Below, piece by piece: positions 26,141-36,069 of a stretch of DNA of 64,000 nucleotides (position 1 is the stretch's first letter; each line of letters starts with the position of its first letter). The notes under the pieces are model-generated. The model saw only the letters and a program-made list of their open reading frames with translations, was not told the origin of the DNA and ran no database searches. The stretch comes from Clostridiaceae bacterium. Lineage in GTDB: Bacteria > Bacillota > Clostridia > Lachnospirales > Lachnospiraceae. Both the position numbers and the translations under genes were made by a program. The stretch spans positions 1 through 64,000 of the forward strand of contig QXWR01000030.1 in NCBI GenBank assembly GCA_009911065.1, in the 5' to 3' direction.

Positions 26141-27271
26141 CTAAGCCTCTGACGGCAATCCCATCAGGTCATAAATCACATGCTCCACGGTCTCTATTTT
26201 ATCTGCACGGTAAGCATTGCTTCCGCAAAACAACAGTGCATGATCCAAATCTCCCTCTGCAGCATTGGATAATGCCTTTGTGATACAATAGGGAATGTTT
26301 TTCGGATCACAGTGTTCCAGACATTGATAACAATGTTCAATCTTTGCCTTATGGTCTGCCACATAATCCAGAAAACGGTTTCGGATTGCCCTTCCTGGCA
26401 TTCCCACCGGACTTTTCGTTATGACAATATCCTCTTTTTTCGCATCAATATAAGTCTGCTTATAGGACATGGGAGCATCACATTCTTCCGTTGTCACAAA
26501 CCGGGTAGCCACCTGCACCCCATCCGCACCCAGGTCAAAAGCATGTTCCACATCCTGACGGGTGTAGATTCCCCCGGCAAGAACCACAGGAATCGATTTA
26601 TCATACTTTTCTTCATACTGCTTTACTACTTTTAAAATCCCCCGGACTTCTTCATCATAAGCTGTTGCATCATAGGTTTCTGGCACATTGTCCGTATCTG
26701 CCCCATATTCGGAAAGCTGTTCCCTGGAAAATCCCAAATGTCCCCCGGCAAGAGGCCCCTCAATCACCACCAAATCCGGAGCTTTCTTATACTTTCTGTC
26801 CCACATTTTACAGATTACCATGGCTGATTTCGCCGTGGAAACAATGGGAGCCAGCTTTGTCCGCACCGTCTCACCGGCAATACGCTTTGCCTCTTCCAGA
26901 TACCCTGGCAAATCCACCGGAAGTCCGGCTCCGGATATAATCAAATCCGCCCCTGCCTTAACTGCTTCCTTCACATACTGGGCATAATTTTTCGTAGCCA
27001 CCATAATATTAAAACCTATGATTCCATCAGGAGCAATGGCCCTTGCTTTTTCAAACTCAGTTCCTATGGCACGCATATTCGCTCCCATGGGATCTTTTAA
27101 AAAGTCCGGATCTCGAAACCCAATCTGCGCCGTAGAAATAATCCCGATACCACCTGCTTTTGCCACAGCCCCTGCCAGAGAAGAAAGGCTGATGCCCACT
27201 CCCATACCACCTTGTATGACAGGATACTTTGCAATCAGATCTCCAATCACCAACGGATTGATTTTTCTCAC
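26141..27271 (-). CDS. Nitronate monooxygenase / FabK-family flavoprotein
   Basis: The 376-residue TIM-barrel flavoprotein starts with YPVIQGGMGVGISLSSLA and contains the FMN-binding VVLAGGIYTRQD and GADGVQVATRF blocks. It is longer than FabK and has an extra C-terminal part with a Cys-rich CYQCLEHCDP element. The start is a GTG behind GGGGGAG. It follows accDA by 35 bases and is the last gene of the fatty-acid operon. It may be a nitronate monooxygenase or a second enoyl reductase, and the Cys cluster leaves open a different redox role. Confidence 0.72.
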   Translation of the reverse strand: MRKINPLVIGDLIAKYPVIQGGMGVGISLSSLAGAVAKAGGIGIISTAQIGFRDPDFLKDPMGANMRAIGTEFEKARAIAPDGIIGFNIMVATKNYAQYVKEAVKAGADLIISGAGLPVDLPGYLEEAKRIAGETVRTKLAPIVSTAKSAMVICKMWDRKYKKAPDLVVIEGPLAGGHLGFSREQLSEYGADTDNVPETYDATAYDEEVRGILKVVKQYEEKYDKSIPVVLAGGIYTRQDVEHAFDLGADGVQVATRFVTTEECDAPMSYKQTYIDAKKEDIVITKSPVGMPGRAIRNRFLDYVADHKAKIEHCYQCLEHCDPKNIPYCITKALSNAAEGDLDHALLFCGSNAYRADKIETVEHVIYDLMGLPSEA

Positions 27272-27306
27272 GCCTGTCTCCCCCTTCTATATCTATAAAA
27301 TTTCAA

Positions 27307-29085
27307 TCACATAACCCGGAACCGTTTATAACGCTGCTCAACGATTTCATCTTCGGTCATCACATCATATTTCAACAAAAATTCTTCCATTTTTCCTTTC
27401 AGAATGGCTGACAGAACAGGCAAAGTATCTGAATTTGCGGGTTCCTCCTCTGGAATAATCTGTTCAATAAATCCTTGCTCATACAAATCTACAGCCGTAA
27501 TCTTCATTACCCGCGCTGCATCTGGCGCCTTTTTGCTGTCCTTCCACAAAATAGAAGCAAATCCCTCTGGAGACAAAATGGAATAAATCGCATTTTCCAT
27601 CATCCACACTTCATTGGCAACTGCAAGGGCCAAAGCGCCCCCACTGCCTCCCTCTCCAATTACAATGGAAAGCACCGGAACCTTCAAAGAAGCCATCTCA
27701 AACAGATTTCGTGCAATGGCCTCACCCTGTCCCCGCTCCTCCGCCTCCAGGCCGCAAAAAGCCCCTGGCGTATCTACCAGACAGATAACAGGCCGCCCAA
27801 AAGTTTCTGCCTGCTTCATCAGACGCAAAGCCTTTCGGTATCCTTCCGGAGAAGGCATACCAAAGTTACACTTAATATTTTCCTTGGTATTTTTGCCCTT
27901 CTGCTGCCCGATTACGGTCACTGGTCTGCCATGGAAAGATGCAATTCCTCCAATAATCGCTCCGTCGTCGCCAAAATACCGGTCCCCATGAAACTCCACA
28001 AATTCGTCAAAAACAGCATTTATATAATCCGCTGCCGTAAGACGTCCTGCAGCACGGGATAACTGAACCATATCCCAGGCAGTCTTTTCTTCTGGAACCG
28101 AATTTTCTTTCTTCTTACTGTTCCTTTTATTCCTTCCAAAATCAAACAGACTGGAAGACATCAAAGGTTCTCTGACAATTCCCGCGGCCTCTTCCACATT
28201 ATCTGGAATAACATAACCATTTTCCTCCCCTTTTCCGTGAAGACGAAGAATCTGGCTTAATACTTCTTTCTGGTCTTTCCGTTCCACAATCTTATCTACA
28301 AATCCATGTTCCAGCAAAAACTCCGCACGCTGAAAACCTTCCGGCAGCTTTTGCCGAATGGTCTGCTCAATTACCCGCGGCCCTGCAAACCCAATCAAAG
28401 CATTTGGCTCTGCCAGAATAATATCTCCAAGCATGGCAAAACTGGCAGTCACTCCCCCGGTAGTTGGATCTGTCAGCACGCTTATAAACAGCTGGCCTGC
28501 TTCATGGTGTTTCTTTAAAGCAGCCGAAGTCTTTGCCATCTGCATCAGAGACACAATTCCTTCCTGCATACGCGCTCCGCCAGAACAGGCAAAAAGAATT
28601 ACCGGCAGCTTTTCGGATGTAGCACGCTCTACCATCTGGGTGACTTTTTCCCCCACAATATGTCCCATACTGCTCATAAGGAACCTTGCGTCACAGACTC
28701 CGAAAGCCGTCTCCTGACCGCCGATCTTTCCCTTTCCTGTAACAATGGCCTCGTTTAAGTTCGTCCGCTCTTTGGCAGCCTGAACTTTCCTCTCATATCC
28801 CGGAAAATTCAGAGGATTGGTAAATTCCATGTCTCCGTTCCACTCTTCAAAAGTGCCTTCATCGATCAGCATTTCAATCCGCCGAAATGCATGAACCCGG
28901 AAATATCCCCCGCACTTGGGACAGACATAAAAATTATTTTTCACGTCCTCCACATAGATTGGCTGACCGCACTTGTTGCACTTGCGCCAAAGACCTTGTG
29001 GTATATTTGGCTCTTCCTCTTTCCTCTGTGACCGGTATTTGGTATCAATCACGGTATATGTCTTTTTAAACATATTTTTAAGCAT
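27307..29085 (-). CDS. accDA: Fused acetyl-CoA carboxyltransferase beta-alpha (AccD-AccA)
   Basis: This 592-residue protein joins both carboxyltransferase subunits, which most bacteria make separately. The beta part carries a zinc ribbon (Cys36, Cys39, Cys55, Cys58) and [11 protein letters not shown] short basic linker near 310-330 leads to the alpha part, with [18 protein letters not shown] and [10 protein letters not shown]. It transfers carboxyl from biotin on AccB to acetyl-CoA to make malonyl-CoA. Unlike the streptococcal cluster, which has adjacent accD and accA, there is no stop between the halves. Confidence 0.93.
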   Translation of the reverse strand: MLKNMFKKTYTVIDTKYRSQRKEEEPNIPQGLWRKCNKCGQPIYVEDVKNNFYVCPKCGGYFRVHAFRRIEMLIDEGTFEEWNGDMEFTNPLNFPGYERKVQAAKERTNLNEAIVTGKGKIGGQETAFGVCDARFLMSSMGHIVGEKVTQMVERATSEKLPVILFACSGGARMQEGIVSLMQMAKTSAALKKHHEAGQLFISVLTDPTTGGVTASFAMLGDIILAEPNALIGFAGPRVIEQTIRQKLPEGFQRAEFLLEHGFVDKIVERKDQKEVLSQILRLHGKGEENGYVIPDNVEEAAGIVREPLMSSSLFDFGRNKRNSKKKENSVPEEKTAWDMVQLSRAAGRLTAADYINAVFDEFVEFHGDRYFGDDGAIIGGIASFHGRPVTVIGQQKGKNTKENIKCNFGMPSPEGYRKALRLMKQAETFGRPVICLVDTPGAFCGLEAEERGQGEAIARNLFEMASLKVPVLSIVIGEGGSGGALALAVANEVWMMENAIYSILSPEGFASILWKDSKKAPDAARVMKITAVDLYEQGFIEQIIPEEEPANSDTLPVLSAILKGKMEEFLLKYDVMTEDEIVEQRYKRFRVM

Positions 29086-29120
29086 AACTGGTCATCCTTT
29101 TCTCAACTGTTGCCGAATTG

Positions 29121-30473
29121 TTATTTACAATATTCCGGAAAATAAGTCTGGATAAAATGTGTGTCTGTGTCTCCATCCTCATAGGCTGGATGGCAGAGAA
29201 TTTCAAACTGGAAATCCAGGTTCGTGTCAATTCCCTCAATAATCAGCTCCCCTAAAGCGCTTCTCATCTTGGCAATGGCCTCATCCCGGTCCTTCCCATG
29301 GACAATCAGCTTCATAAGCATGGAATCATAGTTGGCAGGAACTTTATAATCATTATAAATGTGCGTATCTACCCGGATTCCATTGCCTCCCGGCACATGC
29401 ACATTGGTAATCTTTCCCGGACAAGGCATAAAATTCCGAACAGGATTTTCTGCATTGATTCTGCATTCAATGGCATGTCCCTGAATTTGAATCTCACTTT
29501 GAGACACGCTTAACGGCTCCCCTGCTGCCACCCGAATCTGTTCTTTGATCAAATCCAATCCACTGACCAACTCAGTTACCGGATGCTCCACCTGAATCCG
29601 GGTGTTCATCTCCATAAAATAAAAATTCTTATCCTTATCTAGCAAAAATTCAATGGTACCAGCATTTTCATATCCCACTGCCTTTGCCGCACGGACTGCC
29701 GTCTCACCCATTTTTGTTCTTAATTCACTGGAAATGGCCACAGACGGCGATTCTTCCAGAACCTTCTGATGACGCCGCTGAATGGAACAATCTCTCTCTC
29801 CAAGATGAACCACATTGCCATGTTTATCCGCCATAATCTGAAACTCAATATGCCGAGGTTTTTCAATATACTTTTCCAGATACATGGTGTCATCCGAAAA
29901 ACCTTTGATAGACTCCATCTGTGCATTCTGGAAATTTCCTTCAAAATCCTCTTCACCGTAGGAAATCCGCATTCCCTTTCCGCCGCCTCCAGAGGAAGCC
30001 TTAATCATAACCGGAAAACCGATTTTCTTTGCAAGGACAAGAGCTTCTTCCGCCTTATGGACGGGTTCCTTTCCGCCGGGAACCACTGGCACTCCTGCTT
30101 CCATCATCGTCTTACGCGCCTCTGATTTATTTCCCATCCGGTTGATAATAGAAGCGGACGGCCCAATAAAAGCAATTTTACACTTTTCACAAAGGTCTGC
30201 AAACCGTGCATTTTCCGACAAAAATCCAAATCCAGGATGAATGGCCTCAGCTTTCATGGCAACCGTTGCCGATAAAATACGCTCCATATTCAGATAACTC
30301 TGTCCCGACGGGGCAGGACCAATGCAGATAGCTTCATCTGCCAGAAGCGTATGCAGACTGTCCCGGTCTGCCTCGGAATAGACTGCCACTGTCTTAATTC
30401 CCATTTCCCGGCATGCACGGATAATTCTCACCGCGATTTCGCCGCGGTTTGCGATCAGTATTTTTTCAAACAT
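29121..30473 (-). CDS. accC: Biotin carboxylase AccC
   Basis: The 450-residue ATP-grasp enzyme carboxylates the biotin of AccB. It starts MFEKILIANRGEIAVRI. The ATP loop is SSGGGGKGMR near 162-171, and EMNTRIQVEHPVTE holds the catalytic Arg. Length and motifs are fully typical. GAGGTGG precedes the ATG. It lies between fabZ (15 bases) and accDA in the fatty-acid operon. Confidence 0.96.
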   Translation of the reverse strand: MFEKILIANRGEIAVRIIRACREMGIKTVAVYSEADRDSLHTLLADEAICIGPAPSGQSYLNMERILSATVAMKAEAIHPGFGFLSENARFADLCEKCKIAFIGPSASIINRMGNKSEARKTMMEAGVPVVPGGKEPVHKAEEALVLAKKIGFPVMIKASSGGGGKGMRISYGEEDFEGNFQNAQMESIKGFSDDTMYLEKYIEKPRHIEFQIMADKHGNVVHLGERDCSIQRRHQKVLEESPSVAISSELRTKMGETAVRAAKAVGYENAGTIEFLLDKDKNFYFMEMNTRIQVEHPVTELVSGLDLIKEQIRVAAGEPLSVSQSEIQIQGHAIECRINAENPVRNFMPCPGKITNVHVPGGNGIRVDTHIYNDYKVPANYDSMLMKLIVHGKDRDEAIAKMRSALGELIIEGIDTNLDFQFEILCHPAYEDGDTDTHFIQTYFPEYCK

Positions 30474-30488
30474 AGGTCCACCTCGTGT

Positions 30489-30917
30489 TTAACCAATCAT
30501 AAATGTCAGTTCTGCCAAAACAGCCACTTTGCCCTCATTATTGGTAGCGACCGCCTTACCGATTCCCACTGGACCCTTCTGCTTGATAATCTCACATTCC
30601 AGCTTCAGACGGTCTCCAGGAACCACCTTCTGTTTGAATTTAGCATTGTTGATGGCGCCAAAATAAGCAGTTTTTCCTTTATTCTCCTCCACACTTAAAA
30701 TGGCAACCGCCCCAACCTGAGCCAGAGCCTCCACCATCAGCACTCCCGGCATAACCGGTTCCTGGGGAAAATGTCCTGCAAACTGTGATTCATTGTAGGT
30801 AATCGACTTATATCCAACCGCACGAACACCCGGTTCCAGCTCTTCAATCGTATCAATCAGCAAAAACGGATGTCTGTGAGGAATAATTTCCTGAATTTCT
30901 TTGATTCCCAACTTCAT
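30489..30917 (-). CDS. fabZ: 3-hydroxyacyl-ACP dehydratase FabZ
   Basis: The 142-residue hot-dog-fold protein removes water from 3-hydroxyacyl-ACP. [12 protein letters not shown] and [20 protein letters not shown] contain the catalytic His and Glu. Length is normal. No FabA or FabM is seen in the operon, so how unsaturated chains arise is not shown here. GAGG precedes the ATG, and a 107-base gap separates it from accB. Confidence 0.95.
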   Translation of the reverse strand: MKLGIKEIQEIIPHRHPFLLIDTIEELEPGVRAVGYKSITYNESQFAGHFPQEPVMPGVLMVEALAQVGAVAILSVEENKGKTAYFGAINNAKFKQKVVPGDRLKLECEIIKQKGPVGIGKAVATNNEGKVAVLAELTFMIG

Positions 30918-31024
30918 AATTTCCTCTTTCCTGACGCATCTGCCACGTCATCCAGACAGCTTTGAAAACGTATTCTTATTTCATTCACGCTTTCTGCAAG
31001 CACAAAACACACTAGATTCTTCAA

Positions 31025-31567
31025 TTAACGAATGCGGAACAACGGCTGTCCATACTCTACCACATTCTCATTCTCCACAAGAATGGCCTCCACAATGCCG
31101 TCGTACTCACTCTCAATCTCGTTCATCAGCTTCATGGCCTCAATAATACCAAGAACCTGACCCTTTTTCACGGTATCCCCAACACGGACAAAGGGATCTG
31201 CATCTGGTGAAGATGCACAGTAGAACGTTCCCACCAAAGGCGATGTAATCACCTTATCGGAGCCAATGTCCAATTTGTCTTCCTTTTGGGCTTCCTCTGC
31301 CTTTTCCTCAACAGCCGGAGCGGCAAAAAGTCCTTTCCCAGCAAGTCCGGAAAGTCCTGTATCCCCTGTGGGAACTGCCACAGCCATAGGACTGACCACT
31401 GGCGCTGCCGGCTGAGAAATCACTACAGGAGCCACTGGAGCCTGAGACACATTCTTCTTCTTTTTCTTCTTCAGAACCAGCATCTGATCTCCTTCTTCAT
31501 ACTCAAAACTAGTCAGACCATTATCCGAAACTGCCTGAATTAATCTTATAATATCATCAATCGTCAT
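31025..31567 (-). CDS. accB: Biotin carboxyl carrier protein AccB
   Basis: The 180-residue protein ends in a biotinyl domain with EAMKLMNE; the biotinylated residue is Lys146. The N-terminal helix is followed by a run of seven lysines (about 33-39) and a Pro/Ala/Val-rich flexible linker, as in other AccB proteins. AGGAGG precedes the ATG. It lies between fabF (14 bases) and fabZ. Confidence 0.95.
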   Translation of the reverse strand: MTIDDIIRLIQAVSDNGLTSFEYEEGDQMLVLKKKKKKNVSQAPVAPVVISQPAAPVVSPMAVAVPTGDTGLSGLAGKGLFAAPAVEEKAEEAQKEDKLDIGSDKVITSPLVGTFYCASSPDADPFVRVGDTVKKGQVLGIIEAMKLMNEIESEYDGIVEAILVENENVVEYGQPLFRIR

Positions 31568-31581
31568 CTTTTATCTCCTCC

Positions 31582-32820
31582 TTAGTCCCGGAATTTCTTC
31601 ACCAGCAATGTGGCATTATGGCCGCCAAATCCTAAAGAATTGCTGATTGCACAGTTTACTTCCATGGCCACACCGTCACCCTTTGTATAATCCAGATCAC
31701 ATTCCGGATCGTCCATGGTAAGTCCGGCTGTAGCATGAACAAATCCTTCTTCAATGGACTTCACACAGGTAATAAATTCTACTCCGCCGGCTGCCCCAAG
31801 GAGATGGCCGATCATGGATTTTGTAGAATTGATTTTTACCTTGTTCGCATGTTCACCAAAAGTCAGTTTAATGGCCTTTGTCTCAAAAAGATCATTGTGA
31901 TGAGTGCTGGTTCCATGGGCATTGATATAATCCACGTCCTCTGGTTTCATTCCCGCGTCTTCAATGGCAGCCTCCATAGCTTTCGCTGCGCCGCTGCCGT
32001 CCTCTGCAGGAGAAGTAATATGAAAAGCGTCGCAGGTAGCTCCATAACCGCCTAACTCTGCATAAATCTTTGCCCCTCTTGCTTTGGCATGTTCCAAAGA
32101 CTCCAGAACAACAATTCCAGCTCCCTCACCCATGACAAATCCATTTCTTTCCTTGTCAAAAGGTATGGATGCCCGCATGGGATCTTCTGTGGTGTTCAAA
32201 GCAGTAAGAGCTGTAAATCCAGCTACTCCAATCGGTGTAATGCTGGCTTCAGAGCCGCCTGCCACCATCACATCTGCCTCCCCGTACTGAATGGAACGGA
32301 ATGCCTCCCCAATGCTGTGAGTTCCTGTAGCGCAGGCTGTCACCACATTGATACATTTTCCCTTTAAGCCGTATTGAATGGCCACATTTCCTGCTGCCAT
32401 ATTGGAGATCATCAAAGGAACCAGAAGAGGATTCACTCTTCCAGGACCCTTTTCCAGAAGCTTTTTATACTCCCGCTCAATGGACTGAAGACTTCCGATT
32501 CCTGATCCCACACTGACACCAACCCGGAACGGATCTTCCTTTTCCATATCAATTCCCGCATCCTCCAAAGCTTCTTTGGCAGCGCTTACTGCAAACTGAC
32601 AAAACAGCTCCATCCGTTTGGCCGTTTTAGGGTCCATGGCTTTTTTAGGATCATAATCCTTAACCTGAGCCGCCAGCTTTGCCTTATAATCCGCTGTATC
32701 AAAATAAGTGATCGGACCAATTCCAACCTTCTTTTCCTTTAAACTGTTCCAAAATTCCTCCACACTGTTTCCAATTGGAGTAATAGCTCCCAGTCCGGTT
32801 ACAACAACTCTTCTGCTCAT
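31582..32820 (-). CDS. fabF: 3-oxoacyl-ACP synthase II FabF
   Basis: The 412-residue condensing enzyme extends acyl-ACP with malonyl-ACP. The active-site Cys163 is in VTACATG, with INAHGTST and TKSMIGHLLGAAG supplying the two histidines. It is the full family length and is preceded by GGAGAG. As the only KAS-I/II enzyme in the operon, it must carry the elongation cycles. Confidence 0.96.
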   Translation of the reverse strand: MSRRVVVTGLGAITPIGNSVEEFWNSLKEKKVGIGPITYFDTADYKAKLAAQVKDYDPKKAMDPKTAKRMELFCQFAVSAAKEALEDAGIDMEKEDPFRVGVSVGSGIGSLQSIEREYKKLLEKGPGRVNPLLVPLMISNMAAGNVAIQYGLKGKCINVVTACATGTHSIGEAFRSIQYGEADVMVAGGSEASITPIGVAGFTALTALNTTEDPMRASIPFDKERNGFVMGEGAGIVVLESLEHAKARGAKIYAELGGYGATCDAFHITSPAEDGSGAAKAMEAAIEDAGMKPEDVDYINAHGTSTHHNDLFETKAIKLTFGEHANKVKINSTKSMIGHLLGAAGGVEFITCVKSIEEGFVHATAGLTMDDPECDLDYTKGDGVAMEVNCAISNSLGFGGHNATLLVKKFRD

Positions 32821-32835
32821 AATTCACTCTCCTTA

Positions 32836-33576
32836 CTACATTGCCATTCCGCCATCTACACAGATCACCTGACCTGTAATATATTTCGCTGCGTCCGATG
32901 CCAGAAATGCCACCGTATCCGCAATATCCGCTGCAGTTCCAAAATGTTTCATAGGAATCTGCTCCACCACCGCTTCCTTCACTGTATCCGGCAACACCTG
33001 CGTCATTTCTGTATCAATGAATCCAGGGGCCACTGCATTGGAAGTAATTCCTCTGCTGGCAAACTCCCTTGCCACGGACTTGGTAATTCCGATTACCCCT
33101 GCCTTGGAAGCGCTGTAATTCACCTGTCCTGCATTTCCCATAATACCGGAAACAGAAGAAATGTTGATGATTCTTCCCGATTTCTGCTTTAACATCTGTC
33201 TTGCCACATGGCGGATACAGTTAAAAGCTCCCTTAAGGTTGGTATTCAAAACCGCATCAAAATCCTCTTCGCTCATTTTCATCAGCAGATTATCTCTTGT
33301 AATGCCTGCATTATTCACAAGAATATCCACCCGGCCATACTGTTTAATTACATAGGAAATCAGCTCTGACGCCTTCTCAAAATCCGACACATTACACTGA
33401 ATGGACTCTGCTTTTCCTCCAGCTGCCTCAATCTCTTTTACCACTTCCTCGGCTCTTGCACCGGAACCATTGTAATTGACAATCACTGTTGCACCCTTTG
33501 ATGCCAATGTAACCGCAATCTCCCGGCCAATTCCCCGGCTTGCGCCGGTCACAACCGCAACTTTACCTGTCAGCAT
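32836..33576 (-). CDS. fabG: 3-oxoacyl-ACP reductase FabG
   Basis: The 246-residue classical short-chain dehydrogenase uses NADPH to reduce 3-oxoacyl-ACP. [13 protein letters not shown] binds the cofactor, NNAG is conserved, and the catalytic residues are in SSVSG and YSASKAG. The C-terminus ends [14 protein letters not shown], as in other FabG proteins. It lies 15 bases before fabF. Confidence 0.96.
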   Translation of the reverse strand: MLTGKVAVVTGASRGIGREIAVTLASKGATVIVNYNGSGARAEEVVKEIEAAGGKAESIQCNVSDFEKASELISYVIKQYGRVDILVNNAGITRDNLLMKMSEEDFDAVLNTNLKGAFNCIRHVARQMLKQKSGRIINISSVSGIMGNAGQVNYSASKAGVIGITKSVAREFASRGITSNAVAPGFIDTEMTQVLPDTVKEAVVEQIPMKHFGTAADIADTVAFLASDAAKYITGQVICVDGGMAM

Positions 33577-33597
33577 TCTATCCCGTCCTCTCTTTAT

Positions 33598-34518
33598 CTA
33601 CAAAAGCTCTTTTACTGCTTTTTCAATATCCTCAAGCTTTTCTATATTCAAAACCTTCACGGTCCGATTAATCTTCTTCATAAATCCCGCCAGGGTTTTC
33701 CCCGGTCCGATTTCCACAAAAGTATCCACTCCGTCTGCCAGAAGCATCTCCATACTCTGCTGCCAGCGAACCGAAGAAGAAACCTGTTTCACCAAAAGAG
33801 GCTTCACACAATCTGCCTCCTTCACATAATCTGCAGTCACATTTGCCACATACGGGACAACCGGAGTATGTACCTCCACCTGTTCAAGCACCTTTTCCAA
33901 TTTCTCTCCGGCACCCAAAAGCATTCCAGAATGGAATGGTCCGCTGACCTTTAAAGGCACTGTCCGTTTGGCTCCGGCCTCTTTTAGTTTCTCACAGGCC
34001 AGATCCACTGCTGCTGTTTTTCCCGAAATTACAATCTGACCCGGACAGTTATAATTGGCAATCTGCACATCTTTTAAATCTGCCAGCACATTTTCAATAG
34101 CCGCCGCATCCAGTCCCAAAACCGCTGCCATGGCCCCCTGTCCCACAGGAACTTCCTCCTGCATGAAAATTCCCCTCTGCCGCACAGTGGCGATGGCATC
34201 TGCCTCACTCATCACACCTGCTGCATAGAGGGCGCAATACTCACCTAAGCTTAATCCGGCTGTTACATCCGGTTTTATTCCCTTTTCCTCCAGCACCTTT
34301 GTCATGGCAATACTGGTTGTCACCATGGCCGCCTGAGTATATTCCGTTATATCCAGCCGGTCATTTTCCGTAAAACACAATTCTGGAACCGAAAACCCCA
34401 GCAAATTACTTGCCAGGTCAAATACCTGCTTTCCAATCTCGGTCTGCTCATAAAAATCTTTACCCATACCGCACACCTGAGCGCCTTGTCCTGGGTAAAT
34501 AAATGCAATCTTACTCAT
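33598..34518 (-). CDS. fabD: Malonyl-CoA:ACP transacylase FabD
   Basis: The 306-residue enzyme transfers malonyl from CoA to ACP. It begins IAFIYPGQGAQ; the nucleophile is Ser90 in GLSLGEY, and GPFHSGML contains the catalytic His. GAGG precedes the ATG. A 172-base gap between fabK and fabD contains two hairpins (see 34544-34621). Confidence 0.95.
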   Translation of the reverse strand: MSKIAFIYPGQGAQVCGMGKDFYEQTEIGKQVFDLASNLLGFSVPELCFTENDRLDITEYTQAAMVTTSIAMTKVLEEKGIKPDVTAGLSLGEYCALYAAGVMSEADAIATVRQRGIFMQEEVPVGQGAMAAVLGLDAAAIENVLADLKDVQIANYNCPGQIVISGKTAAVDLACEKLKEAGAKRTVPLKVSGPFHSGMLLGAGEKLEKVLEQVEVHTPVVPYVANVTADYVKEADCVKPLLVKQVSSSVRWQQSMEMLLADGVDTFVEIGPGKTLAGFMKKINRTVKVLNIEKLEDIEKAVKELL

Positions 34519-34543
34519 GGATTGTACTCCTCTTCTTTCTTTG

Positions 34544-34621
34544 GAGGCAGTTTTGATTCACAACGAAACTGCCGCCTATGCTTATACAGCCGTTCCTACC
34601 CTTTATGGCTGCCTTTTTGTT
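34544..34621. other. Paired hairpins between fabK and fabD
   Basis: Two inverted repeats lie in the only large gap inside the fab operon. The first, about 34544-34577, joins GGCAGTTT to AAACTGCC. The second, about 34587-34613, joins CAGCC to GGCTG. In the operon direction neither is followed by a T-run, so they are not ordinary terminators. RNA processing or protection is possible. Confidence 0.4.
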
Positions 34622-34690
34622 TTATCATTCACTGAGGTTTTCTGTCCAGACTTTCCTATTTTGCTGACGCTGGCTTACCTAAAATCATAA

Positions 34691-35617
34691 TTATCTTTTT
34701 CCAAGCAATGTCTCTGCCTGCGCCATCATTTCCTCAATCATTTCTTTACAGGTCTGTTCCTTGTTTACCATACCTGCAATCTGCCCTGCCATAATGGTTC
34801 CGTTTACCACATCGCCTTCCTGGACTGCCTTGCGCAGAGCGCCTAACGTTAAGTATTCCAGCTCCTCAAAGCTTTTTCCCTCATTTTCCAGCTTCACATA
34901 CTCCCGCGTCATCTGATTGCGCAGGCAACGCACTGGATGTCCATGGCTTCTGCCGGTTACAGATGAATCAATATCTTTTGCCTTTAAAACCCGGTCTTTA
35001 TAGTTCTGATGAACCACACATTCTTTTGCCACCAGAAAACGGGTTCCCATCTGAACTGCCTCTGCCCCCAGCATAAATGCAGCCGCAATCCCTCTGCCGT
35101 CCCCAATGCCGCCAGCTGCAATCACTGGAATCGATACAGCATCCGCCACCTGAGGCACCAAGGTCATAGTAGTAGTCTCTCCGATATGTCCGCCAGACTC
35201 GGTTCCCTCGGCAACAACTGCATCTGCGCCGTATTTCTCCATACGCTTTGCCAAGGCAACCGAAGCCACCACCGGAATCACACGGATTCCCGCCTCTTTC
35301 CACATATCCATATATTTTTCCGGATTTCCTGCGCCAGTCGTCACTACCTTGACGCCTTCCTCCACAACTACCTTAGCCACATCATCCGCATGAGGACTCA
35401 TAAGCATTACATTCACGCCAAAAGGCTTGTCCGTCACTTCTTTTACCTTCCGGATATAATCACGGATCACTTCTCCCGGCGCATTGGCTCCGCCAATTAA
35501 CCCTAAGCCGCCTGCCTGTGAAACAGCTGCTGCCAGATGATTCTCCGCAACCCAGGCCATACCGCCCTGAATAATCGGACATTCAATTCCTAACAGTTCT
35601 GTAATTCTTGTTTTCAT
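34691..35617 (-). CDS. fabK: Enoyl-ACP reductase FabK (flavoprotein)
   Basis: The 308-residue FMN-dependent TIM-barrel enzyme performs the last reduction of the elongation cycle. It begins MKTRITELLGIECPIIQGGM and contains IPVIAAGGIGDGRGIAAA and GAEAVQMGTRFL. The frame is open to 35659, but GAGG before the ATG at 35617 gives the family start. FabK in place of FabI is usual for streptococci and many Clostridia. Confidence 0.9.
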   Translation of the reverse strand: MKTRITELLGIECPIIQGGMAWVAENHLAAAVSQAGGLGLIGGANAPGEVIRDYIRKVKEVTDKPFGVNVMLMSPHADDVAKVVVEEGVKVVTTGAGNPEKYMDMWKEAGIRVIPVVASVALAKRMEKYGADAVVAEGTESGGHIGETTTMTLVPQVADAVSIPVIAAGGIGDGRGIAAAFMLGAEAVQMGTRFLVAKECVVHQNYKDRVLKAKDIDSSVTGRSHGHPVRCLRNQMTREYVKLENEGKSFEELEYLTLGALRKAVQEGDVVNGTIMAGQIAGMVNKEQTCKEMIEEMMAQAETLLGKR

Positions 35618-35648
35618 ATTTTCCTCTTCCCTGACACACACTTGCTGC

Positions 35649-35661
35649 GTTTGTTTCAAAC
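35649..35661. promoter_or_regulatory. Possible FabT-type half-palindrome before fabK
   Basis: GTTTG-TTT-CAAAC is a perfect 13-bp dyad about 32 bases upstream of the fabK start. It shares the TTTGA half-site with the fabH operator region. In streptococci fabK has its own FabT-controlled promoter as I recall; no good promoter is visible here. Confidence 0.35.
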
Positions 35662-35715
35662 TTGTCTCAATTCACAGTCCTGAAATGTCTTATATTCATA
35701 AGAAGGTGCAGGGCA

Positions 35716-35949
35716 TTACGCCTCTACACCTTTATCTTTCAGGTAATTCATTACATCCCCAACGGTCAGCAGATTCTGCAGATCTTCCGATGGAATCTCA
35801 ATGGAATACTCATCTTCAAGAGCCATAACCAGCTCAAACAAATCCAGGGAATCTGCTCCCAAATCCTCTTTAAAGGAAGAAGACTCAGTAACAATCTCCT
35901 CCTCCACACTCAACTGCTCCGCGATGATTTCTTTCATTCTCTCTAACAT
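35716..35949 (-). CDS. acpP: Acyl carrier protein AcpP
   Basis: The 77-residue acidic protein carries growing acyl chains. The phosphopantetheine site is Ser34 in [14 protein letters not shown] lies nine bases before the ATG. It sits between fabH and fabK, as in the streptococcal fab cluster, and is separate from the DltC-like carrier protein at 20 kb. Confidence 0.96.
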   Translation of the reverse strand: MLERMKEIIAEQLSVEEEIVTESSSFKEDLGADSLDLFELVMALEDEYSIEIPSEDLQNLLTVGDVMNYLKDKGVEA

Positions 35950-36069
35950 GATCTCATTCTCCTTTTTCTTTTAATATGTTTTCCAGGCAATATCGCCCCT
36001 CCCTATTATATTGGGAATTTACATTTTTTTCTATATAAATTTTCTTTATTTTTATGGAAAAAAGAAAAT

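Noticed and set aside
35009-35500. Plus-strand open frame of 163 codons inside fabK
   Set aside because: It has a Cys/His-rich composition typical of antisense frames; fabK on the other strand is unmistakable.
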